This document shows, piece by piece, positions 1 to 6,821 of a stretch of 38,175 nucleotides of DNA; position 1 is the stretch's first letter; each line of letters opens with the position of its first letter. This DNA is from Clostridia bacterium (GTDB lineage: Bacteria; Bacillota; Clostridia; Oscillospirales; CAG-272). Under the pieces are notes generated by a model. That model had not been told where the DNA came from. It saw only the letters and a program-made list of their open reading frames with translations, and did not search any database. The DNA lies in NCBI GenBank assembly GCA_017959065.1, contig JAGDBK010000053.1, positions 1 through 38,175 on the forward strand, given 5' to 3'. Both the position numbers and the translations under genes were made by a program.

Positions 1-39
1 AATGACACGGCCGAAGTTACGCCCGGGGAGATCGTGTAA
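1..39 (+). CDS. 3' end of a probable TnpB-like gene (partial)
   Basis: The first frame is open from base 1 and stops with TAA at 37-39, giving the tail NDTAEVTPGEIV. The rest of the gene lies upstream of the window. No domain is visible in twelve residues. The assignment rests on what follows: a GC-rich hairpin and a TCAA end about 80 bases later, the arrangement found downstream of tnpB in IS200/IS605-family elements. It could be the tail of any other protein, so the call is tentative. Confidence 0.4.
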   Translation, partial: NDTAEVTPGEIV

Positions 40-120
40 GACCATGGGTAATACCATGGCAGTGGTCGCTGAACCAGGAACAAGAGTCCCCCGCCTCTGC
101 AGGCGGTGGGAGTGTGTCAA
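40..120 (+). mobile_element. Probable right end of an IS200/IS605-family element, with omega-RNA scaffold
   Basis: After the partial reading frame stops at 39, a hairpin occupies 88-110: CCGCCT, loop CTGC, AGGCGG, extended by CCC against GGG with one bulged T. Ten bases later comes TCAA at 117-120. IS200/IS605 elements end with a subterminal imperfect hairpin recognised by the Y1 transposase and a short cleavage tetranucleotide (TCAA in IS608). The same segment normally forms the 3' scaffold of the TnpB guide RNA, with the guide taken from the flank, here from base 121. The left end and tnpA are outside the window, so the element cannot be classified. Confidence 0.5.
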
Positions 121-226
121 CTGCATTTTTCAACCAGACTCAAAAGAATACTCTTTAATGGTTCTATGCCGGGTGGATGATTGAATGCAGATACCGTTAA
201 AACCGTATATAAAAAACGCTCTGAGA

Positions 227-259
227 TTCACCGGGGTTTCGTTTACAGGCTCCGGTGAA
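227..259. repeat. Inverted repeat in the leader of the transglutaminase gene
   Basis: TTCACCGG at 227-234 is exactly complementary to CCGGTGAA at 252-259, with a 17-base loop. There is no T-run after it, so it is not an obvious intrinsic terminator. It lies between the mobile-element end and the start codon at 334 and may be a leader stem or a protein-binding site. No convincing -35/-10 pair with normal spacing was found in 121-333. Confidence 0.4.
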
Positions 260-333
260 GGTTCTAATAATTCGTATTGGACTCTTTTCAGCAACATCTC
301 TAGCACACTTTGTTTCAGCAGGAGGATCGAACA

Positions 334-2628
334 ATGCTTAAGCGGAACCGCGTGATAGCATCGATAGTAACGGCAGCAATCATTTTTACGGTTATGCCTA
401 TGGCCGTATTTGCGGAAGGCAAAACAGGAGAGGAACCTAACGGAGTCAATTATACCACTCCGAAAAATGTAGATGTGATCACAGAATTGATACCCGGTTC
501 CTTTGAAGATTATATAATTGATGCCGGGGACAAAGATGCCCTGTTTGAATCGTATGCCGGAAGGCTGTTCTACGGCAGCGGGACTCCCAGGCTCAGAGGC
601 ATCAAGGCTACCGGTGACAGGCTTGAAGACCAGAACAAAACAATCTATGACCATATCAAAAGTGCGGCGGCTGAGATAGCCGCAGGTCTAAGAGGATCGG
701 CCGTCATTGAGATCCCGCTGGAAGAACTTGGTGTCGATCCGGACAAACTGTACACCGCGGAAGATCTGGGACTTGATTACATCTATGACGGGAACACCGG
801 TACATGGAACACCGGTGTCAGCTCCGCCATGATGTCGATGTTCGACTTCGACAGCAGTCTGATAATGAACACTCTTTACGCGGACTGTCCTTATGAACTG
901 TACTGGGCACGTTCGATGTCATTCCCTGTCATTCTGCAGATAGGTCTTTCGGCAACCTATTCAAACGGCGTCTATACCGGGTACGCAAGTTTTAATGAGC
1001 CGTTTACTGTGAGAGTATCTGTGGAAAGCAAATATCAGGACAGCAGCGACCCCGAAGGATATACAGCCGACAGTGGGAAAACCGGAGAAGCAGCAGCCGC
1101 GGCATCCTATGCAATGACGATAATAGCAGAAGCCGCAGGCATGAGCGACTACGAAAAGCTCGCGTACTATAAAGATAAGATATGTGAGCTCGTAGAATAT
1201 GACGAATATGCCAGAGATCATTCCAATACTATGGAAGACAGAGGTCCGTGGGCACTGATATATGTTTTTGACCGGGATGACTCGACCAATGTGGTCTGCG
1301 AGGGTTACTCGGAAGCGTTCCAGTATCTGTGCGACAATACCGACTTCGATAATGACGAGATATGCGTGTACAGCGTCACGGGAAACATGGGCGGCGGAAC
1401 CGGCGGCGGAGGCGGACACAAGTGGAACATCATCCACATGGATGACGGATACAACTATATTGCAGATATTACAAATTCCGACGAGGGAAGCTGGGGAGAA
1501 AACGGAGAACTGTTCCTTACAGGCATGAACGGCAGTTACAGCAGCGGTTATCAGAAGCATGTCGACCAGTGGACAGAGGAAGAGGATCTCGGCAACGGTA
1601 CAGTAGTCTATACCACCCATCCTGAAAAATCGATCCAGTTCGTTTACGATGACATCACAAAAACGATCTTCACGGGAGAGGAGCTGACTCTGTCTTCAAT
1701 AGATTATGCTGAAAGCATCAGCATTGAAACCGATGATGTTGCCCAGCTTGAAGGTATCAGCCTGTTTCTCACCGATAAGATCGGCTTCAGAATCCATGTG
1801 CTGATCGATACGGATTACGTCAATGATAACGACTGTATGATTTTCGAATATGAAGGAAATACCGTCAGCCAGCGCGTCGGGGATGCGCTTACTGACACGG
1901 AAGCATCATTGGATGATAACCAGAAAATGGTCATTTTCGAACTCCCGCTCACAGCGACTCAGATGACTGTCCCCGTAACGTTCCATATGGTCGTCAGGAA
2001 CAGATCCGGCGAAGAAATGACGTACTCCGTCAAGTCGTACGCAGCCCGGATCCTGGAAGAAGGAAGCGGTTATTCTGACAGCACGAAACAGCTTGTCGAA
2101 GCAATGCTTCACTACGGAGCCTTTGCTCAGCTGTATATGGGTCAGTACACGGACGATCTCGCGAATGAGGGGTATGAGTTTATTTGGGAGGAAAACGATC
2201 TCTATGATCTTGCCGGTTATCAGTATGAACTGAGAAACAACAGCGGAAGCAATATTAAACTGAGCTCATCTTCACTGGCGCTGGAGACTGATCTTTCCGT
2301 CCGATTCTATTTTGACAAGAGCGAAGGTTACGATTGGGATGATTTCGATATTTCCGCAATCGATCCCGAAGGCAATCCCGTTTCATACTCGACCGAATAC
2401 GATAACGGCAGATATTATATTATAGTCCGGAATATTAGTCCGCTTTATTTGGGAAAAATGATCCGTCTGACAATAACGGACAACGGCACGCAGGCCGTCG
2501 ACCTCACTTACGGGCCCCTGAGTTATTGTTACGCTAAAGCCACAGGCTCCGGGTCAGCGGGTATCCGCAATCTTTGCAAGGCTATCTTCAAGTACTATCT
2601 AGCTGCCTGCGTTTATGAACAGGCATAA
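334..2628 (+). CDS. Secreted transglutaminase-like protein
   Basis: The start is the ATG at 334, with GGAGG at 321-325 eight bases upstream; an upstream in-frame TTG at 310 has no ribosome site. The protein has 764 residues. Residues 1-28 form a signal peptide (KRNR, a hydrophobic core, then VFAEG). A transglutaminase-like core is seen: Cys322 in VCEGYSEAFQYLCD, His362 in HKWNIIHMDDG and Asp378 in YIADITN, the Cys-His-Asp order of the papain-like transglutaminase fold. A Gly-rich stretch lies just before the His. The C-terminal half (about 400-764) is rich in beta-type sequence and Tyr/Asp and was not recognised. Such proteins act outside the cell, as protein cross-linkers, peptidases or wall-associated enzymes. 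The substrate is unknown. The next gene starts eight bases after its stop. Confidence 0.75.
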   Translation: MLKRNRVIASIVTAAIIFTVMPMAVFAEGKTGEEPNGVNYTTPKNVDVITELIPGSFEDYIIDAGDKDALFESYAGRLFYGSGTPRLRGIKATGDRLEDQNKTIYDHIKSAAAEIAAGLRGSAVIEIPLEELGVDPDKLYTAEDLGLDYIYDGNTGTWNTGVSSAMMSMFDFDSSLIMNTLYADCPYELYWARSMSFPVILQIGLSATYSNGVYTGYASFNEPFTVRVSVESKYQDSSDPEGYTADSGKTGEAAAAASYAMTIIAEAAGMSDYEKLAYYKDKICELVEYDEYARDHSNTMEDRGPWALIYVFDRDDSTNVVCEGYSEAFQYLCDNTDFDNDEICVYSVTGNMGGGTGGGGGHKWNIIHMDDGYNYIADITNSDEGSWGENGELFLTGMNGSYSSGYQKHVDQWTEEEDLGNGTVVYTTHPEKSIQFVYDDITKTIFTGEELTLSSIDYAESISIETDDVAQLEGISLFLTDKIGFRIHVLIDTDYVNDNDCMIFEYEGNTVSQRVGDALTDTEASLDDNQKMVIFELPLTATQMTVPVTFHMVVRNRSGEEMTYSVKSYAARILEEGSGYSDSTKQLVEAMLHYGAFAQLYMGQYTDDLANEGYEFIWEENDLYDLAGYQYELRNNSGSNIKLSSSSLALETDLSVRFYFDKSEGYDWDDFDISAIDPEGNPVSYSTEYDNGRYYIIVRNISPLYLGKMIRLTITDNGTQAVDLTYGPLSYCYAKATGSGSAGIRNLCKAIFKYYLAACVYEQA

Positions 2629-2636
2629 TTAATGCA

Positions 2637-3254
2637 ATGAAAGGCAAGAAATATCTGATCCCCGTCTTCATCGCTGCGGGGACGGTAATCGTCCTGTTGC
2701 TGTTTTCGGTCATTAACAGAAATCATCCTGCCGACAGTGATGAAAGTGTCACAGATGCATCCTCACTAATTACGGAAACCGCCGCGACGGACAGCGGCGC
2801 GGCTGAATCTGATACAGATCCTGCTGAGTCTGTGATTTCAGAAACAGACGATGAAAATCCGGAAGAGGATCCGGGAAAATCCGAAGTTACGTCCGATGCC
2901 GAAAGCAGACACAGCGGAGCCGATCCGGTCCCGGCCGGCAACCCAGACACCCTTGACAGCGTGACGGACTTTCCGGGATCTTCAGACGAAGTACCGGAAA
3001 ATGACGGAACGAGACAGCCGGAAGAGTCCGGAAAAGAAACAACTGCCTCAGCAGGAGAAACGTCAGCACCCGAGTCTGCTTCAGACACAGATACGGAGAT
3101 TTCCGATACGACTGTTCCACGGAACGGGTCGGACGATCCTGATTTCGGGGACTATCCCGATACCGATACCGGAACCGACGCACAAGGCACGACAGTTCCT
3201 GCCAGTGACAGCACAGGACAGGGGATAGAACTGCCCGTCATTCCGTTACGATGA
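2637..3254 (+). CDS. Membrane-anchored Ser/Thr/Asp/Glu-rich protein
   Basis: Residues 1-27 contain a short basic N-terminus and one hydrophobic segment (roughly 7-25), either a signal anchor or an uncleaved signal peptide. The other 175 or so residues are low-complexity and acidic: Ser, Thr, Asp, Glu, Pro and Gly with SDTDPAES- and TDTGTDAQG-like runs and no Cys. This looks like an extended, probably disordered extracellular stalk or linker rather than an enzyme. There is no LPXTG motif. The ATG follows the previous stop by eight bases and lacks a Shine-Dalgarno sequence, so it is probably translated by coupling to the transglutaminase-like gene, suggesting a joint function at the cell surface. 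No family was recognised. Confidence 0.6.
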   Translation: MKGKKYLIPVFIAAGTVIVLLLFSVINRNHPADSDESVTDASSLITETAATDSGAAESDTDPAESVISETDDENPEEDPGKSEVTSDAESRHSGADPVPAGNPDTLDSVTDFPGSSDEVPENDGTRQPEESGKETTASAGETSAPESASDTDTEISDTTVPRNGSDDPDFGDYPDTDTGTDAQGTTVPASDSTGQGIELPVIPLR

Positions 3255-3313
3255 GAGCGGGGACTTGATACTGTCTCTATTATTTAATGAACAGACGCTC
3301 AGATCACTGAGAA

Positions 3314-3343
3314 TTGATATCAAAAAGTATTAACTGTTATAAG
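3314..3343 (+). promoter_or_regulatory. Candidate promoter for the radical SAM gene
   Basis: TTGATA at 3314-3319 and TATAAG at 3338-3343 are separated by 18 bases, in the 287-base gap between 3254 and 3542. This is the best sigma-A-like pair in the gap. Transcription from it would carry the hairpin at 3344-3368 in its leader. Confidence 0.4.
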
Positions 3344-3368
3344 GGGAGTCGCGTTTTATAATCCGACC
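3344..3368. repeat. GGGG-GTCG / CGAC-CCCC hairpin in the gap before the radical SAM gene
   Basis: GGGG and GTCG on the left can pair with CGAC and CCCC on the right, with one bulged A and a loop of about a dozen bases. No T-run follows, so a terminator is doubtful. It could be a leader structure. The remaining bases between 3255 and 3541 contain no open frame longer than a few codons that looks like a precursor peptide. Confidence 0.3.
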
Positions 3369-3541
3369 CCCTCGTTTCATAAAAAGACACTGTGAACCGG
3401 TACTGCGCCGCAGATCAGATAGATTGATTTCTGACCTGCATCACATCCGCATCAGCTGAAAATGTTCTGAGCAGGAGACGATCTGCCGCGACACATGTGA
3501 TCTTTCTGTTCCGTACTCCATCGTTTCCGCAAGGAGATACC

Positions 3542-4894
3542 ATGCACGATATTGTTAAGAAGGGCAGTCTTGCCGGAAAGCTTTTCAGGAGCCGGCCGTT
3601 CAAGGACGGCGAGGAATACCGTTTAACAAAACATTGCATAAGGACAGGCTGCGACGGCGGAGAACTGCTTTTTCACACGCTTACCGGAGAACTGGTGCTT
3701 CTGGAGCGCGGCGAATCGTTCATGACCGCGCGAAAAGAACTTGCCAAAAAGGGCTTTATTGTTCCGGCCGGTCAGGATGACTTGCGCCTGGCCGACGAGT
3801 TCCGGCATACGGCGGCGCTGATTCCGCCGCCGCAAGACCGCATCGAGAGTTTCACAATTCTGACCACCACCGACTGCAACGCCAGGTGTTATTACTGCTA
3901 CGAAAAAGGCAGACGGCGCGTAAGTATGTCCGAAGAGACCGCGCTCGATGTCGCCGCCTACGTCTCGGAAGTCTCACGCGGAGGTCCGGTGAGTCTGTCA
4001 TGGTTCGGAGGAGAACCTCTATATAATATTCCCGCCATTGATCTTATCTGCGGAGAACTGACCAGAAGAGGCGTGACGCTGAAGTCACATATGACAAGCA
4101 ACGGATACTACCTTACTCCTGAGATCGCCGTTCGGGCGAGGGACGCCTGGAAGCTGGAACACGTACAGATCACCGTCGACGGCACAGAGGACGTCTACAG
4201 GCGGACCAAGGCATACACGGAACGCGACGGCAATCCTCTCAAAAGGGTCCTGGATAACGCGGAGAGCGCGATGGATACAGGTATCCGCGTGTTTCTGCGG
4301 CTTAATGTGGATGCTTCAAACGCCGAAGATATGAAGGATGCCGTAGACCTGCTCGGCAGACGGTTCAAAGGGCGGGAGAACTGCATGATCCAGATCGCTT
4401 TTCTCAGCAGTTTTGCGGACCGCGTTCACGAATTCGAATTCCCGGATGATGCAGTCCGATGTTATTTTTCGCTGCTTGAACGGGCGGCATCTTATGGTCT
4501 TAAGTATGACAGGCCTTTTACCAATGACCTTGCGGCCAACCGGTGTATAGCGGACAGCAGCACCTGCGAGGTCATTCTCCCGGACGGCAGACTGGGAAAA
4601 TGCGAACACTTCAGTGAATCGGAGCTTATAGGCAGCATATACAGCCCGGAACGGGACATGAATATGGTTTCCGCATGGAAGGAAAGAAAAACGGCAGAGG
4701 ATATGCCTGAATGCGAAAACTGTCCTCTTTACCCGAGATGCATCAATCTGAAAAAATGCGAATGGACCAGAAACGGCTGCCCTGCCTATGTGCGGATGAT
4801 ACGCATCAGAACGCTTGAGGAACAGCTTCTTCAAAAGTACAGTAACTGGAAAACCTCAAACGCGAGGGGGAATACAAGAAATGAAACTGAATGA
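3542..4894 (+). CDS. Radical SAM/SPASM enzyme of the peptide-maturase type
   Basis: The start is the ATG at 3542 behind AAGGAG at 3531-3536, giving 450 residues. Residues 1-100 form an N-terminal extension common in SPASM peptide maturases. The radical SAM motif is C112-x3-C116-x2-C119 (CNARCYYC), which binds the SAM-cleaving [4Fe-4S] cluster, followed by a FGGEPL segment. The C-terminal part has the Cys pattern of a SPASM domain: C335, C342, C354 and then CENCPLYPRC, CEWTRNGC, expected to hold one or two auxiliary clusters. The family modifies ribosomally made peptides or, in the sulfatase-maturase branch, proteins. The overlapping PqqD-like gene supports peptide modification. No precursor peptide or sulfatase gene is visible nearby, so the substrate is unknown. 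Confidence 0.85.
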   Translation: MHDIVKKGSLAGKLFRSRPFKDGEEYRLTKHCIRTGCDGGELLFHTLTGELVLLERGESFMTARKELAKKGFIVPAGQDDLRLADEFRHTAALIPPPQDRIESFTILTTTDCNARCYYCYEKGRRRVSMSEETALDVAAYVSEVSRGGPVSLSWFGGEPLYNIPAIDLICGELTRRGVTLKSHMTSNGYYLTPEIAVRARDAWKLEHVQITVDGTEDVYRRTKAYTERDGNPLKRVLDNAESAMDTGIRVFLRLNVDASNAEDMKDAVDLLGRRFKGRENCMIQIAFLSSFADRVHEFEFPDDAVRCYFSLLERAASYGLKYDRPFTNDLAANRCIADSSTCEVILPDGRLGKCEHFSESELIGSIYSPERDMNMVSAWKERKTAEDMPECENCPLYPRCINLKKCEWTRNGCPAYVRMIRIRTLEEQLLQKYSNWKTSNARGNTRNETE

Positions 4895-5147
4895 GGGATG
4901 GGTCCTAACCAAACTGCAGGACGAATACGTAGCGGTACCGATCGATGCAAACGCGTGCGATTTTTCAGGGGTGGTCAGATTGAACGAAAGCGGGCGCGAT
5001 ATCTGGGAGGGTCTGGCTCAGGGGCTGACCGAGGACGCCATCGCCCGCTTAATAGTTCAGAAATATGACGGCGTAGACTTGGAAGGTGCCCTGAGAGACG
5101 TTCGGGAAGTTACGGATAAACTGGTTTCGGAAGGGATCCTAAAATAG
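4881..5147 (+). CDS. PqqD-family peptide chaperone (RiPP recognition element)
   Basis: The ATG at 4881 overlaps the end of the radical SAM gene by 14 bases and has GAGGGGG at 4864-4870, giving 88 residues (MKLNEGWVLTKL...). The layout fits PqqD-like proteins: an N-terminal beta-rich part, a conserved VRLNESGRDIWEGL turn and helix, then a helical part with the YDGVDLEGALRDVREV-type segment ending in a LVSEGILK tail. Members of this winged-helix family bind the leader of a precursor peptide and present it to the partner radical SAM enzyme. The overlap with a SPASM enzyme fits this well. The missing precursor is the odd point. A longer frame opening at 4815 lies inside the radical SAM gene and has no ribosome site. 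Confidence 0.8.
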   Translation: MKLNEGWVLTKLQDEYVAVPIDANACDFSGVVRLNESGRDIWEGLAQGLTEDAIARLIVQKYDGVDLEGALRDVREVTDKLVSEGILK

Positions 5148-5235
5148 AGCAGGTCCGGCACCCCGAAAAATATCATTCTGGCGTATATCGGGGATGCACT
5201 GCCTGGAGCGGAGCACCGCATGTCTGGTCTAATAC

Positions 5236-5263
5236 CTGAAAGCATCACATTGTTCTTTATAAT
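5236..5263 (+). promoter_or_regulatory. Candidate promoter of the GPH-GH36-GT operon
   Basis: CTGAAA at 5236-5241 and a perfect TATAAT at 5258-5263 are spaced by 16 bases in the 228-base gap before the transporter. The -35 is weak (4 of 6) but the -10 is consensus. Transcription would start near 5270, upstream of the hairpin at 5300-5319. Confidence 0.5.
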
Positions 5264-5290
5264 CTGCCGGGAGGCATTACTATAAGCGAA

Positions 5291-5319
5291 AGGAGAAAAG
5301 CAAAGCCTGACCGCTTTGC
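5291..5319 (+). promoter_or_regulatory. Ribosome site with no obvious start codon, followed by a perfect 7-bp hairpin
   Basis: AGGAG at 5291-5295 is a good Shine-Dalgarno sequence, but no ATG, GTG or TTG follows at normal distance. A hairpin GCAAAGC-CTGACC-GCTTTGC occupies 5300-5319. A CTG at 5307 and a TTG at 5316 are in frame with the transporter, whereas the conventional ATG at 5376 has no ribosome site. Either the transporter starts at a non-ATG codon here with a 20-odd residue extension, or this is a leader element controlling it. Confidence 0.4.
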
Positions 5320-5375
5320 TGAGGGCAATCGCCGGAGATCGATCCGGTTCCCGGTGCATTTCCCTGAAATCCCCT

Positions 5376-6821
5376 ATGAAAAGACTTACAAAAAAGCAAA
5401 TGATCATCTTCTCGATCGGACAGCTCGGGTGGTCGACGCTCAGCGGTCTGATCAACGCATGGCTGGTAACATTTTATCTTCCCACACAGGATGATATCAG
5501 CGCCGGCGCCACACAGTTCATCACCCCCGGTCTTGTCATACTCGGTTTTTTGACGATCCTCGGTCTTATCACTTCGGCAAGCAGGATATTCGACGCTGTC
5601 ACGGATCCGCTTATCGCAAGCCTCAGCGACAGAAGCAAGAATAAAAGAGGCAGAAGGATACCGTTCATGCAGTATGCCGCCATACCGCTCTCCGTCGTGA
5701 CGGTCCTTCTCTTCTGCGCACCTGTAAATGCCATCAGTGCTGTCAATGTCGTCTGGATCGCGGTCTTCATAATCCTTTTCTATCTTTTCATGACGATGTA
5801 CTGTACTCCTTACAACGCACTTATCTCGGAATTCGGCAAGACGCAGGATGACAGAATGTTCATCTCGACCTCGATATCACTGACATTTTTTGCCGGTACC
5901 CTTCTCGCTTACACGCCGTTCGTTTTCTCCGGGATGCTAAAGGGCGCAGTCGATTACAGCTGGAGCTACAGGATATGCTTCATCGCGCTGTCGGTATTCT
6001 CATGCATAGCAATGCTCATCCCCACTTTTCTCTTGAAGGAAAGAGAGTTCGTCGATTCCAAGCCTTCGGACTCGAACATGTGGAGATCCCTTGCGGCAAC
6101 ATTCAATAACAAGGATTTCAAGGTGTTCGTAGGTTCAGATATCATGTACTGGATAGGACTCACCCTGTTCCAGACCGGTCTTCCCTTCTTTGTGAAAGTA
6201 TCGATGGAGCTTGATGAAAGCTACACGATGATATTCATGGGAGGAATGACTGTCCTTTCCGCTGTCTTCTACCCGTTCGTCTCGGGACTTGTGAGAAAGT
6301 TCGGGAAGAAAAAGCTTACCGTCATCGGGTTCCTCGGCCTTGCGGTCGCGTACATCATCACCGGCCTGATCAGAATAGTTCCGTTACCCGGAATAGTCTA
6401 CGGTGTTCTGATCTGCGTTATCGCGGCATTCCCCATGGCCCTTCTCGGAATCATTCCCCAGTCCATCGTTGCCGATGTCGCTGAATCCGACAGTGTCAAA
6501 ACAGGCGAGAACAGAGAAGGCATGTTCTTCGCTGCACGCACCTTCGCCATGAAATGGGGACAGGCGATAGCGATGCTGGTATTCACTTCACTTGCCATTA
6601 TAGGTACGACACAGAACCAGAGCCAGAACGAGATCACCGCATCACCGTTCGGCCTGACGCTGGTCGCGTTCTGCGCGGTCGCGTTCTGTACGGTCGGAGC
6701 TGTAATACTCACCTTCTACAATGAGAAATCCGTTATGAAGACCATCGCGAAGGACGGAAACAGGTCCGGTGAAGATGATTCCAAAGCTGAAGATGCCGGG
6801 GAGAGCAAGGAAAACTCATGA
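5376..6821 (+). CDS. GPH-family sugar:cation symporter
   Basis: From the ATG at 5376 the protein has 481 residues and about twelve hydrophobic segments. The N-terminus (MKRLTKKQMIIFSIGQLGW) and the loop SDRSKNKRGRRIPFMQY after the first segments are typical of the glycoside-pentoside-hexuronide (MelB-like) branch of the major facilitator superfamily, where the loop has a DxxxxxxGRRRP-like signature. The C-terminus is a charged, disordered tail. It sits in the cytoplasmic membrane and should import an oligosaccharide or glycoside with Na+ or H+. Its stop overlaps the start of the GH36 gene (ATGA, 6818-6821), so the substrate is probably an alpha-galactoside. The start codon is uncertain because the only good ribosome site lies at 5291. 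Confidence 0.85.
   Translation: MKRLTKKQMIIFSIGQLGWSTLSGLINAWLVTFYLPTQDDISAGATQFITPGLVILGFLTILGLITSASRIFDAVTDPLIASLSDRSKNKRGRRIPFMQYAAIPLSVVTVLLFCAPVNAISAVNVVWIAVFIILFYLFMTMYCTPYNALISEFGKTQDDRMFISTSISLTFFAGTLLAYTPFVFSGMLKGAVDYSWSYRICFIALSVFSCIAMLIPTFLLKEREFVDSKPSDSNMWRSLAATFNNKDFKVFVGSDIMYWIGLTLFQTGLPFFVKVSMELDESYTMIFMGGMTVLSAVFYPFVSGLVRKFGKKKLTVIGFLGLAVAYIITGLIRIVPLPGIVYGVLICVIAAFPMALLGIIPQSIVADVAESDSVKTGENREGMFFAARTFAMKWGQAIAMLVFTSLAIIGTTQNQSQNEITASPFGLTLVAFCAVAFCTVGAVILTFYNEKSVMKTIAKDGNRSGEDDSKAEDAGESKENS

Noticed and set aside
961..1620. 219-residue open frame on the minus strand inside the transglutaminase-like gene
   Set aside because: Fully inside a well-supported gene on the other strand, with no recognisable domain and no ribosome site; a shadow frame.
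5194..5232. A 12-codon frame (MHCLERSTACLV) that might be a peptide substrate for the radical SAM enzyme
   Set aside because: No spacing between the GGGG and the ATG, very short, and no leader-like part; judged to be chance.
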